A stretch of 64,000 nucleotides of DNA. Origin: an uncultured Clostridia bacterium (GTDB lineage Bacteria > Bacillota > Clostridia > Christensenellales > CALVMC01). The translations under genes were made by a program, and so were the position numbers. Shown here one piece after another: positions 42,186 to 51,825 of this stretch. Location of the stretch: contig CALVMC010000002.1 in the NCBI GenBank assembly GCA_944342015.1, forward strand, positions 1 through 64,000, in the 5' to 3' direction. Every line of letters begins with the position of its first letter. The stretch's first letter is position 1. The notes beneath the pieces were generated by a model that saw only the letters and a program-made list of their open reading frames with translations, had not been told where the DNA came from and made no database searches.

Positions 42186-43916
42186 TTATTCCTCAGCCCC
42201 CTTTTTTTGTGAATTTGCTATTTCCTTATAAATAGCATTTGATTTCATAAGTTCGTCGTTGGTTCCGATTGCATTAATTTTTCCGTCGTCCATAACTATT
42301 ATACGGTCAGCGTCCTGAACGGAAGCGACACGCTGAGCGATAATAATAACGGTTGTATCCTTAAAGTTATTTTTAAGGCCTTCCCTGATTTTAGCGTCGG
42401 TTGCCGTATCGACTGCGCTTGTGCTGTCGTCGAGAATCATTATTTTAGGATTTTTAAGCAAAGCTCTTGCGATACAAAGTCTTTGTTTTTGACCGCCTGA
42501 AACATTCACGCCGCCTTGACCCAAATCGGTTTCGATACCTTTCGGAAAGGAGTTTACGAAATCGTATGCGCAAGCGACTTTCATAGCGTGTTCTATTTCT
42601 CTGTCGGTTGCCTTTTCGTTACCCCAAAGAAGATTCTCTTTAATGGTGCCCGAAAACAGCACATTTTTTTGAAGAACCATAGCGACGCTGTCTCTGAGGT
42701 TTTCGATTTTATACTCTTTAACGCTGTGTCCGTCAACGAGAAGTTCCCCTTCTGAAATATCGTAAAGTCTCGGTATTAATTGAACAAGAGAGGATTTCGA
42801 AGAACCGGTGCCTCCGATAATGCCGATAGTTTCGCCCGGTTTTATATCGATATTTATATTTTCGAGAACGAAATTATGAGAGTTTTCGCCGTACTTAAAG
42901 GAAACGTTTTTGAATGAAATAGAACCTTTTTGAACTTTAAGATTTTCATCTGCGTCATCGTCGTTTATATCGGGAATTTCGTCCATAATTTCAAGAATTC
43001 TTTTAGCCGAAGCTTTTGCAAGCACAAGCATAACGAAAATAAAAGAAATCATCATAAGCGACATGAGTATCTGTGAAAGGTATGTAATAAAACTGAATAA
43101 TTCTCCTGTCTGCATACCTCCTGCGATTATATCTATACCGCCAAGCCAAATCAGAGCGATAATCGAAGAATACATAACAAGCATCATAAGAGGGTTGTTG
43201 AGAACGATGAGTTTTTCGGCTTTTGCCTCTACCCTTCTGAGCTCGTCCGAAGCTTTTTTAAATTGTTCGGTTTCATAATCTTCTCTGACATAAGCCTTTA
43301 CTACTCTTATTCCTACAAGATTTTCCTGAACTTTAAGATTTAAAGCATCGTACTTTTTAAGCATATTATTAAACTGAGGAAAAGCAAATTTAATAATGAG
43401 AAAAAGTCCTATTGCAAGAACGGGAATGGCGGAAAGAAAGATACAGAAAAGACCGAAATTAATTGTACCTGCAATAATAGATGCCGCAATAAGCATAATT
43501 GGCGCTCTGAAAATAATTCTGAGTACCATCATATAAGAATTCTGGACATTTGTAACATCGGTTGTAAGTCTCGTAATCAAAGAAGAAGTACTGAACTTAT
43601 CGATATTTAAAAAGGAATAGTCCTGAACCTTATAAAAAAGATTTCTTCTTATATTTCTGCTGAAGCCCACGCTAGCTACTGCCGCAAACCGCCCTGCAAG
43701 AACGCCGAAAGCAAGTGAAACTATTGCCATAGTTACCATAATTGCGCCTGCAATAAGAATTCTTTTAAGGTCTCCGTTTTTAATCCCGACATCGATAATA
43801 TCGGACATAACATAAGGTATAAGGACTTCGAGAATAACCTCACCCGTAACGAAAAGCGGAGTAAGAAGTGTCTCTTTTTTATAACCTTTAATAAAAGACA
43901 TCAACTTTTTAAGCAT
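42186..43916 (-). CDS. ABC exporter half-transporter, degenerate-site subunit
   Basis: The 576-aa partner has six helices and an ATPase domain with Walker A GGTGSSKSS (Ser for the usual second Gly), signature VSGGQKQR and Walker B IMILDDSTSAVD, where Asp replaces the catalytic Glu. That asymmetry is the mark of heterodimeric exporters with one inactive site. The start at 43916 has AAGGAG 6 nt upstream; the earlier start at 43949 overlaps the promoter. Confidence 0.92.
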   Translation of the reverse strand: MLKKLMSFIKGYKKETLLTPLFVTGEVILEVLIPYVMSDIIDVGIKNGDLKRILIAGAIMVTMAIVSLAFGVLAGRFAAVASVGFSRNIRRNLFYKVQDYSFLNIDKFSTSSLITRLTTDVTNVQNSYMMVLRIIFRAPIMLIAASIIAGTINFGLFCIFLSAIPVLAIGLFLIIKFAFPQFNNMLKKYDALNLKVQENLVGIRVVKAYVREDYETEQFKKASDELRRVEAKAEKLIVLNNPLMMLVMYSSIIALIWLGGIDIIAGGMQTGELFSFITYLSQILMSLMMISFIFVMLVLAKASAKRILEIMDEIPDINDDDADENLKVQKGSISFKNVSFKYGENSHNFVLENINIDIKPGETIGIIGGTGSSKSSLVQLIPRLYDISEGELLVDGHSVKEYKIENLRDSVAMVLQKNVLFSGTIKENLLWGNEKATDREIEHAMKVACAYDFVNSFPKGIETDLGQGGVNVSGGQKQRLCIARALLKNPKIMILDDSTSAVDTATDAKIREGLKNNFKDTTVIIIAQRVASVQDADRIIVMDDGKINAIGTNDELMKSNAIYKEIANSQKKGAEE

Positions 43917-43939
43917 AGTTATCTCCTTTTTACGATAAT

Positions 43940-43968
43940 TGTATAGCACAACAAAAATAATTTGTCAA
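43940..43968 (-). promoter_or_regulatory. Promoter of the ABC exporter operon
   Basis: Perfect TTGACA, 17 nt, TATACA on the minus strand, with about 18 nt of leader. Confidence 0.7.
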
Positions 43969-44090
43969 ATGAATAAATTAAACTTTTGTTAAATTTTATT
44001 ACAGATAAAAACCACAATTTAAAATAGCGAAAAACGATTTTTAAAAGCATATAAAAGTTTTATTGAAGAAATAATTATAATAACAAGATA

Positions 44091-44119
44091 TTTACTTAGA
44101 TATAAAGATATGATATAAT
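44091..44119 (+). promoter_or_regulatory. Promoter of the acidic-tail membrane protein gene
   Basis: TTTACT, 17 nt, TATAAT with TGA before the -10 box. AAGGTG lies 5 nt before the ATG. Confidence 0.75.
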
Positions 44120-44146
44120 TTTAATATTATTAAAAAAGGTGCAATT

Positions 44147-44812
44147 ATGGATTTAGAAGAACTCAGAAAAGAAATGGAAGAAGAGGTAACTTCCGCAAGC
44201 TTTAAAGAAAGACTCAAAGAACGGAAAAACAAAAAGAAACCCGAACTTTCAACTGCGGAAACAAACGAAGAAATAAATGAACAAAAGAAAGAAAATATAA
44301 CAAATTCGGATCCCGCTTCATTGAGCGAAACTGCAAATAAAAATATTTCCGATATATCCGTTCAAGATTCGGATATAAAAGAAGTTTCCGAAGCCGAAAA
44401 GTCCGAACAAAATCTTCCCGATTGGGCAAAGAGTTCAAAAACCGCAAAACCGCAAAAAAAATCTAAACCGATAAAACATAAAAAAAATCCTATATCTCCT
44501 GCCGTTGCGATAATATTTTTGATAATAAGCACGGCAGCTGCGGTAGGAACGGTATTTCTGTGTTATTGGGCGTATGACGCAATGAAAATAATACTGACTC
44601 AAACAGGACCTGCGGTTATAATATTTTTCTTTTTCTGCTGGACACCTTTTATTATTCCGCTGCTTACCGCAATAGCAACAGTTATAACCTACACTATGGC
44701 ATTGACTTGCGGAATAATGTCCCGTCACTCGGTATTAGGTAAAGTTATACTTGTAATAGCATTAATTCCTGTTATTGCACTTATACTTGTAATAATTTTA
44801 CTCAATGTGTAA
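44147..44812 (+). CDS. Membrane protein with long charged N-terminus
   Basis: The 221-aa protein has about 115 residues of charged, low-complexity sequence rich in Lys, Glu and Ser, followed by three hydrophobic helices. I do not recognise a family. The N-terminal part is predicted to be disordered and cytoplasmic. It is a single gene ending at a bidirectional terminator. Confidence 0.75.
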   Translation: MDLEELRKEMEEEVTSASFKERLKERKNKKKPELSTAETNEEINEQKKENITNSDPASLSETANKNISDISVQDSDIKEVSEAEKSEQNLPDWAKSSKTAKPQKKSKPIKHKKNPISPAVAIIFLIISTAAAVGTVFLCYWAYDAMKIILTQTGPAVIIFFFFCWTPFIIPLLTAIATVITYTMALTCGIMSRHSVLGKVILVIALIPVIALILVIILLNV

Positions 44813-44965
44813 AATTTTTTATTTAACGATATAGTTAAAAAAATACTATTTAATCAATACTTTAACTTATATATTTTAAATTCCGATTTATGGAAGCATT
44901 ATAAATAAGAAAGGGAAATAATCCTTTAAAACGAGCTGAGAAAACAAAATTCGGGCAAAAAAACA

Positions 44966-44990
44966 AAACCGCACACTTTATGTGCGGTTT
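44966..44990. terminator. Bidirectional terminator
   Basis: AAACCGCACA and TGTGCGGTTT pair perfectly around a 5-nt loop between converging genes. Confidence 0.8.
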
Positions 44991-45008
44991 AATTTATAAT
45001 TGGTTTTA

Positions 45009-45503
45009 TTACAAAGCCTTTTTTTCTTTTAACAGTTTATAAAGCTCTTCGAAATTTCCCGTTGCATAATCGTTTATTTCTATAAGAAAAAAATCGGTAT
45101 AGTTTAAACATATAACCAAATTTTTTCCTAATTTATAAACATTATATAAATTAATTGTATCGTAAACCTTATCGGAAATCTCTTCACCGTTTTTAAAAGT
45201 CTGAACATGTAATTTAGAGCCGTTAAAGGTCAACACGGCTTTATTAAGTTTAGGAAGATATTTACCGTAATAAATAGCAAGTAAAGCAAAATACGCCATA
45301 ATCAGAAAAAAGACGATAAGCAAAACAAGTCCGCCGATAATATAGCAAGCGGCATAATTTTGGTACAGCGAAGCAAGCACCGAGGAAATAATAATTCCCA
45401 AAGCTATACAAATTACAGTGTAAATACTAAAAGTTTTCCATATAATAATGAAATTAGATTTAATAAATTCATGCTTTGTAAGATAAATATTACATTTAAT
45501 CAT
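45009..45503 (-). CDS. Two-helix membrane protein (YcxB-like)
   Basis: The 164-aa protein has two strong hydrophobic helices (about 25-50 and 53-80) and a C-terminal beta-rich domain ending in a helix, the general layout of YcxB-like proteins. Assignment is tentative. It lies 17 nt downstream of ung and shares its transcript. Confidence 0.6.
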   Translation of the reverse strand: MIKCNIYLTKHEFIKSNFIIIWKTFSIYTVICIALGIIISSVLASLYQNYAACYIIGGLVLLIVFFLIMAYFALLAIYYGKYLPKLNKAVLTFNGSKLHVQTFKNGEEISDKVYDTINLYNVYKLGKNLVICLNYTDFFLIEINDYATGNFEELYKLLKEKKAL

Positions 45504-45520
45504 AGTAGCACCTTTTTAAT

Positions 45521-46189
45521 TTAATCGGTTATATCCCAAATAATCTTTTTCCCGTTTTTTTTCAGAAACTCGTTTGCTTTATTAAAGTGTCCGCAACCGA
45601 AAAATCCGTTATGCGCAGATAAAGGAGACGGATGAGCGGCTTTAAGAATAAGATGTTTTTCCCCGTCTATTAGACTTTCTTTTTCTTTGGCGTTTGCACC
45701 CCAAAGCATAAACACGGAAGGCGAAGCGAATTTACTGATAATGGAAATTACATTATCGGTAAAAGTACGCCAGCCGCAATCTTTATGGCTGTTAGCCGCA
45801 CCTTCCCTTACTGTGAGCACGGTATTTAAAAGCATTACGCCCTGCTCTGCCCATTCTCTCAGACAGCCGTGAGAAGGAATTTTAAATCCTGTTTCGGCAT
45901 TAAGTTCCTTATAAATATTTACAAGCGAAGGCGGGACGGGAATACCTTTCGGTACCGAAAAACAAAGTCCTTCCGCCTGCCCTTTTTCGTGGTAAGGGTC
46001 CTGCCCTAATATTACGACCTTTATATCGGATAAAGGAGTAAGTTTAAAGGCGTTGAAAATATCGTTCATAGGAGGAAAGACGGTGCGGGTGAAATATTCT
46101 TTTTTCAAAAACTCTCTTATTTTAAGATAATAATCCTTTTTGAACTCGTCTTTGAGCAACTCGTCCCAATCGTTATTGAACTTTATCAT
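45521..46189 (-). CDS. ung: Uracil-DNA glycosylase (family 1)
   Basis: The 222-aa enzyme has the water-activating GQDPYH motif near residue 62, FSVPKGIPVPPSL, MLWG and the HPSPLSAHNGFFG loop. It removes uracil from DNA. It begins 11 nt after the CtpE-like ATPase stop, with only a weak CGGT ribosome site. With the deoxyinosine glycosylase at 1.5 kb the window holds two deamination repair enzymes. Confidence 0.97.
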   Translation of the reverse strand: MIKFNNDWDELLKDEFKKDYYLKIREFLKKEYFTRTVFPPMNDIFNAFKLTPLSDIKVVILGQDPYHEKGQAEGLCFSVPKGIPVPPSLVNIYKELNAETGFKIPSHGCLREWAEQGVMLLNTVLTVREGAANSHKDCGWRTFTDNVISIISKFASPSVFMLWGANAKEKESLIDGEKHLILKAAHPSPLSAHNGFFGCGHFNKANEFLKKNGKKIIWDITD

Positions 46190-46200
46190 AATAAATACCG

Positions 46201-48750
46201 CTATTCTTCGTCTTTTCCTTTAAAACCTAGTTTTTTAACGCCTTCACTTATTTTATTTTTAAAATCTTCCAATTTTTTGTTTTGTCTTCTTTTATGACCG
46301 AGTTCTATAAGATTTAAAATCTGACTCATAATGAGCCTTATTAAAGCTATTAAAGGAATACAGCAGAGTCCGACAGTAACAAGGTACATAATATGCTGCG
46401 GAGCAAGGCTTGCAAGTTCAAAAAATTCAGGGAATCCCGCAAGGCAGATAGCAAAAATACACAGTGCCGTCTCTATAATCAATATTCGGTAGAGATTCAA
46501 AGGTCTGCAAGCTTCGAATAAAACTATAACGGTTACGATAGCGTAAATATACAAACAAATGGTAGAACGCTGATATGCGCTTGCGCCTATATCGGAACTG
46601 ATGGAATAAGTAAGGAAAATCATAAGGGCAACGCAAATACCTGCGGGGACTGCATTTGTCATAATTCTTCTGAAAAATTTACCTTTAATTCTTGCATTAT
46701 TGGGCTCAATCGCAAGAAAGAATGAAGCAAATCCCACTATTCCCGTTGAAACGAGGGATACCTGAATAGGCTCGAAAGGATACAAATTACCGAATAACAC
46801 CACAAGAAGAATACTGACTATAAGAGAAAAGGTTGTTTTAACGAGAAATAGCGCAGAACCTCTTGCTATATTGTTAATGACCCTTCTTCCCTCTGCAACG
46901 ACATCGGGAAGAGCCGCAAAATCGGAATCGAGAAGTACCAGTTGCGAAGTATGACGGGCGGCGTCGCTACCCGAAGCTATGGCAACCGAACAATCGGATT
47001 CTTTAAGAGCCATAACATCGTTTACTCCGTCTCCTATCATTCCCACGGTATGACCTTTCTTTTTTAAAGCGTTGATTAATTTACATTTTTGCATCGGGGA
47101 AACCCTTCCGAAAATGGTAAATTTATCGCAAGCGTCGAATATTTTTTCATCGGTATCGAGAGTGGTTGCGTCGATAAAGCTGTCTGCTCCGGAAAGTCCC
47201 GCCCTTTCTGCAACCTTGGAAACCGTTATCGGATTATCGCCCGAAATAACTTTTAATATTACGCCTTGTTCGTTAAAATAATCGAGAGTGGCTTTTGCGT
47301 TTTCTCTGATTTTATCCGACAATACGATATACGCAACAGGTGTCAAAGAAGAGGCGTCGGGCTCTTGATTGATTTCAGAACCTTTGGCAAGCATAAGAAC
47401 TCTGTAACCTTGTTCGGCAAATACTTTGGCGTCTTTTTCGTATAAAGAGTATTTATCTTTAAAAATAAATTCGCCTGCGCCCATATAGTAGCCGCCTTCG
47501 TTTTCGAATTTTACGGCGCACCATTTTCTTTGCGAAGAAAAGGCGATGGAATCGTTTACCTTTAAAACTTTTTCGTTTTTGAAATAGTCCGATAAGGCGT
47601 TAAAAGTAGGGTTGTTATCGTTTAAAACCTTTACTAAATTAGTAACTATGACATTTATACTTTCCAAAGACCGATTATATCCGTCGTCATCTTGTAAAAT
47701 AATGCGTCCGTCGGAGATAGGAACGACCTTTTCCACCTGCATCGTTCCTTCGGTAATGGTACCCGTTTTATCGAGGCAAAGCACATCTACCCTTGCAAGA
47801 GCTTCGATACAGTATAATTCCTGAACAAGAGTTCTTTTTTTAACGAGTTTGATAACGCCGACGGCAAGAGCAAGACTTATTAAAAGAACGAGTCCCTCAG
47901 GTATCATACTTATAAGTGCGCCTATTGTGTTTGTCACTGCGTTATTGATAGTTGTCTGAGCATACTGTCTTAAAAATACGATTATACCGACGGGAATAAG
48001 GAGAAAGCTTATACCTCTTATAATCCAGTTAATCGAACGCATAAGTTCGGAGTTAGGTTTTTTATATCTCTGAGCGCTTGCAACGATAGTCTGAGCATAA
48101 TTTTCCTTTCCTACCGAATTAACCTTTGCACGGCAGCTGCCCGATGACAGAAAACTTCCGGAATACAAAATATCCCCTTCTTTTTTGGGAATAGCGTCCT
48201 GTTCGCCGGTTAAAAGGGATTCGTTGACTTCGCATTCGCCGTCAATAAGGATACAATCGGAAATGACTTCGTTGCCTGTTTTTAAAAGTATAATATCGTC
48301 GAGAACTACCTCTTCCACGCTGATTTCTTTTTCGGAACCGTTTCTTACAACCTTTGCCTTAGGAGCCGAAAGAAGAGAAAGTTTTTCCACGGTTTTTTTA
48401 GCCCTGATTTCCTGAATCGTTCCTATTATTATGTTTGCTACTATTATAAACATAAAAAGGGAATTTTTTAAATTACCGAATATAAGCGCTAAAATGAAAA
48501 GAAATAAATTAAGAGCATTGAATAAAGTCAAAAAGTTGGTACGGAAAATCGACCAATAGGATTTTGAAAGGGATTTGGGTTTAGCGTTTATAAGACCTTC
48601 CTCTTTTCTTTTTAAAACCTGCTCGTCGGAAAGACCGTAATTGATATCGGGGAAGTATCTTTCCGCATTCTGTACGGTAATAACCTCTTCCCTTTTTTTA
48701 TTTTTTAAAGATTTTAAAGATTTGTTCTTTTTGTTTTTTTCTTTCTTCAT
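46201..48750 (-). CDS. P-type cation ATPase, CtpE-like
   Basis: The 849-aa pump has an actuator TGE loop (LLTGEQDAIPKK), phosphorylation site CLDKTGTITEG, hinge MIGDGVNDVMALKESD and a transmembrane MIPEGL motif. This resembles the CtpE group, linked to calcium uptake in mycobacteria, not heavy-metal pumps, which would have CPC and N-terminal CxxC. The N-terminus is very Lys-rich. It differs from the second P-type ATPase at 60.3 kb. No Shine-Dalgarno is seen; the promoter leaves about 13 nt of leader. Confidence 0.85.
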   Translation of the reverse strand: MKKEKNKKNKSLKSLKNKKREEVITVQNAERYFPDINYGLSDEQVLKRKEEGLINAKPKSLSKSYWSIFRTNFLTLFNALNLFLFILALIFGNLKNSLFMFIIVANIIIGTIQEIRAKKTVEKLSLLSAPKAKVVRNGSEKEISVEEVVLDDIILLKTGNEVISDCILIDGECEVNESLLTGEQDAIPKKEGDILYSGSFLSSGSCRAKVNSVGKENYAQTIVASAQRYKKPNSELMRSINWIIRGISFLLIPVGIIVFLRQYAQTTINNAVTNTIGALISMIPEGLVLLISLALAVGVIKLVKKRTLVQELYCIEALARVDVLCLDKTGTITEGTMQVEKVVPISDGRIILQDDDGYNRSLESINVIVTNLVKVLNDNNPTFNALSDYFKNEKVLKVNDSIAFSSQRKWCAVKFENEGGYYMGAGEFIFKDKYSLYEKDAKVFAEQGYRVLMLAKGSEINQEPDASSLTPVAYIVLSDKIRENAKATLDYFNEQGVILKVISGDNPITVSKVAERAGLSGADSFIDATTLDTDEKIFDACDKFTIFGRVSPMQKCKLINALKKKGHTVGMIGDGVNDVMALKESDCSVAIASGSDAARHTSQLVLLDSDFAALPDVVAEGRRVINNIARGSALFLVKTTFSLIVSILLVVLFGNLYPFEPIQVSLVSTGIVGFASFFLAIEPNNARIKGKFFRRIMTNAVPAGICVALMIFLTYSISSDIGASAYQRSTICLYIYAIVTVIVLFEACRPLNLYRILIIETALCIFAICLAGFPEFFELASLAPQHIMYLVTVGLCCIPLIALIRLIMSQILNLIELGHKRRQNKKLEDFKNKISEGVKKLGFKGKDEE

Positions 48751-48770
48751 AACGATATAAACTATAAAAA

Positions 48771-48799
48771 ATTATAACAAAATAAAATAACAGAGTCAA
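48771..48799 (-). promoter_or_regulatory. Promoter of the CtpE-like ATPase-ung operon
   Basis: TTGACT, 17 nt, TATAAT on the minus strand. The short leader lacks a Shine-Dalgarno. Confidence 0.7.
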
Positions 48800-48889
48800 T
48801 TTATATTTTATTTGTATTTGTTTTTAGATATTATAAATAATCTGTTCCGCTTAATCGATAAAATCTCAGTATATATTTAAATAATAAAT

Positions 48890-48917
48890 TTGATTTTATG
48901 AAATAATATGTTATAAT
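48890..48917 (+). promoter_or_regulatory. Promoter of the propeller protein, -10 box 7 nt from ATG
   Basis: TTGATT, 16 nt, TATAAT with TGT before it (extended -10). ATTATTT separates it from the ATG, leaving no leader and no Shine-Dalgarno. Confidence 0.65.
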
Positions 48918-48924
48918 ATTATTT

Positions 48925-51720
48925 ATGAATACCATATTAAGAAAAAAATACAACATTATCTCAGCAATTTTTATCAGTGCAATAATTATTGTCTCAGTCT
49001 TATTTTATTCTGGCTTAAATAAAATCAATAATGTGTATGCGGAAAACGGAGTTACGGTATACGAAACCACATCGCCCGCAACCGAACTTAATGTCGATAC
49101 GGCTTCTATAAGTACTGTTTCGACAAACAGCGAGTTTGACGAATTCGTATTTTTCACAGAACCGACTTATGTTGATACCGACGGAACATACAGAGTGGTT
49201 TTCGATAAAACCAATGATTACAGCGGATACCTTTATGTTTCTTACGAAACCCCGATAGGAACCCGTGCAAGGTTAAAATATACCCTGAACATACCGTCAT
49301 TTGATATAGAACAGTCCAGTCTTGAAGGTATCGATAAAGGTATCGATATTTGCGATATAAAAATATCGGAAAATCTCGGAGCGATATTTATAACTTATAT
49401 ATTGGGCAATTATTCTTACATTGAAGCATATTCTATAAGCAATATGCAGAAGATTGCGCTGTTCAAATCCGATTTCAATGTTTATATATACGGAATAGAT
49501 TTCATAGGCGATACCGTTTACTGTCACGCAGTGGGACATGTACTGTCTGTAAAATTCGATAAAAATAACTTTTCTTTCGGCAGCGGCAATTATTATATAT
49601 CCAATATAAACAATACGGGAAGAGATACAGTTATAGGAAATATATCATCTATACTTTACGGAAATACCGTAAAATTGTTTATAGTATATAACGGAAATGT
49701 ATATGAAAGCACTAACAACACACTTTCTTCCAATCCGATAGAAAACTTGGGTAATGTAAACAATATATCAATATCCAAAGATTATTTTTTAACATATACG
49801 ACAAATGAAATAAATATTTACAATTATTCTTTTGTGAATTCGTCAATCAGGCTTACAAGTCCTACCGAACCGGATGTATACTCCCTTTCGATTTCAACCG
49901 ACGAAAATTACGATGAATTTAATCTTAAATCTATTTCGTGCTTTTCGATAGACTACGAAACCAATTTAATTTATGTTGCCGACAGCGCATACAATGCAGT
50001 AAAAGTATATACTCCGACCAACCTCTCTTATCTCGGAATGCTGGGCTCTTACGGTACTGCCGAATACCGTTTCCGAAATCCGACATCCGTAACAGTATCT
50101 AAAAATTATATATTTGTTGCCGATAACGAAAACGGAAGAATACAAAGAATTTCCCGAACCGATTACAAAAGCATATCGAGCCTTTCAGCCTCCCCCAACA
50201 AACCGCTTTTGGTTGCTGCAAACATGTACGATCAGCTTTATGTTTACGACTCGTCCAAAACCTTGACAAAGTACGGTTATGATTTACAGAAAATAAACGG
50301 CGGAACGGTTAATTTAAGCGACTATGAAGTAACTCAGATTGCCGTAGGTCCCGATAATGCCTTGTATTTTTACGACAGCGTAAGCCAAAAAATTTACAGA
50401 ATAAAGGATAACTACACAACGGTGGAAGAGTTTTGCACCCTTCCTGCGGCAATAACAAAAATTTCATTTGCTCTTGCGGGCAGTACTCTTTATGCGGCAA
50501 ACGCAAAAACCATATACCCTATCGACAATAACGGCAATATAATTTCCGAAAGAACGATAAACATTCAGAATTACTCGTTCGTTAAACTTACCGGACTTGC
50601 CGTGGATTATGAAGGAAATATCCTTATAAGCGGAGAAAAGAACGGTTCCGTAATTAATATGTACAAGATTGCAAGAGTAGGTAAAAATAGCTATTCCACA
50701 GCTAAAAAATACTCGTTTAAATCAAATTACTTTACTCTTAATTATATAAACGGACTTGTTTGCGACACTTCTGCAAATTTGTGTTATCTCGTATCGGGCG
50801 CATCGACAGAGCTTGACTCTGCAAACAGCGTTTTATTTCTTAACGGACTTATATCAACCGGTAATAAAACATACGACGATTTTCCCGAAACATTCGACAA
50901 TATAACGGCGGCAAAAGTAATAACCGAAACTGAATTTATGGCACACCTTTCGAATTTCGAAGATGTCAAAACGATAAACGAAGGTACTTATGTTGTGGTA
51001 CTTGCAAATAAAGTATACGGCTCTACCGAATACTGTTATGTTTGCAGTTTCGACTCAAACGGTAACTCTTTCGGATTTATCAAAAAATCTCATCTCGAAT
51101 ACAAACAAGGCTCAGCCGTTACAGATTCTTATAAAACTGTAATACCTCTTACCGGTGACACGATAACCATATTCAAAACTCCGGTAGAAGCTCAGAATAT
51201 AGGGACATTTGATAATATTCTCTATTCCGATATAGATATTTCGATAGAGGTTATAGACGATGTATGCAACGAAGAAGGCACGCAGATAGTTTTAGGCGGA
51301 GCAAAATGGTACAAAGTAACATACAACGGAAAGACAGGATATGTAACGAAATACAGTATACTTCCCTTTGTGCAGGACGACGCAGTTCCTATAAAAAGTT
51401 TTGCGAAAGTCAAAGCGGACGCAATAGGACTTACCGTAACGCTGTATGCTCAACCTGACGAATATTCCGCAATACTCAATTTCCTTACAGACGGTAAAAA
51501 GGTTCAGCTTTGCGAGCAGTTCGATAAAAACTCTAAATTTACTAAAATTATAGCAGACGGAACCGTAGGATATGTTTTAACCGATAATCTCATTCTCGAC
51601 GGACTTACCACCGGTCAGATAGTTGCTATAATAGTAACCGTGGTAGTTGCCGTAATTGCAATTATCATATTGGTTATAACCCTCGTAATAAAAAAGAAGA
51701 GAAAAGATAATTTTCTGTAA
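48925..51720 (+). CDS. Large secreted beta-propeller protein with SH3-like repeats
   Basis: The 931-aa protein starts with a signal peptide (hydrophobic core about 12-30, likely cut near VYA-EN at about 37). Residues about 50-660 hold repeated short strands with NHL/YncE-like motifs, for example TNLIYVADSAYNAVKVYTP and KNYIFVADNENGRIQRI, fitting one or two beta propellers. About 690-895 holds two or three SH3-like segments (YGSTEYCYV, AKWYKVTYNGKTGYVTK). A C-terminal helix and the tail KKKRKD anchor it. I do not recognise a named family; a wall-facing binding protein is the best guess. It is monocistronic. Confidence 0.75.
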   Translation: MNTILRKKYNIISAIFISAIIIVSVLFYSGLNKINNVYAENGVTVYETTSPATELNVDTASISTVSTNSEFDEFVFFTEPTYVDTDGTYRVVFDKTNDYSGYLYVSYETPIGTRARLKYTLNIPSFDIEQSSLEGIDKGIDICDIKISENLGAIFITYILGNYSYIEAYSISNMQKIALFKSDFNVYIYGIDFIGDTVYCHAVGHVLSVKFDKNNFSFGSGNYYISNINNTGRDTVIGNISSILYGNTVKLFIVYNGNVYESTNNTLSSNPIENLGNVNNISISKDYFLTYTTNEINIYNYSFVNSSIRLTSPTEPDVYSLSISTDENYDEFNLKSISCFSIDYETNLIYVADSAYNAVKVYTPTNLSYLGMLGSYGTAEYRFRNPTSVTVSKNYIFVADNENGRIQRISRTDYKSISSLSASPNKPLLVAANMYDQLYVYDSSKTLTKYGYDLQKINGGTVNLSDYEVTQIAVGPDNALYFYDSVSQKIYRIKDNYTTVEEFCTLPAAITKISFALAGSTLYAANAKTIYPIDNNGNIISERTINIQNYSFVKLTGLAVDYEGNILISGEKNGSVINMYKIARVGKNSYSTAKKYSFKSNYFTLNYINGLVCDTSANLCYLVSGASTELDSANSVLFLNGLISTGNKTYDDFPETFDNITAAKVITETEFMAHLSNFEDVKTINEGTYVVVLANKVYGSTEYCYVCSFDSNGNSFGFIKKSHLEYKQGSAVTDSYKTVIPLTGDTITIFKTPVEAQNIGTFDNILYSDIDISIEVIDDVCNEEGTQIVLGGAKWYKVTYNGKTGYVTKYSILPFVQDDAVPIKSFAKVKADAIGLTVTLYAQPDEYSAILNFLTDGKKVQLCEQFDKNSKFTKIIADGTVGYVLTDNLILDGLTTGQIVAIIVTVVVAVIAIIILVITLVIKKKRKDNFL

Positions 51721-51731
51721 CATAAAAAACA

Positions 51732-51757
51732 AAAAAGGACGCAGTAGAGTCCTTTTT
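51732..51757. terminator. Bidirectional terminator between propeller gene and galU
   Basis: AAAAAGGAC and GTCCTTTTT pair around an 8-nt loop; T-runs occur on both sides. Confidence 0.8.
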
Positions 51758-51825
51758 AATTTCAGTCGAAAATTGAAAATTTCTTGTGATATGATTTTAC
51801 TTAAATTCCGTTAAGAAAGATTTTT

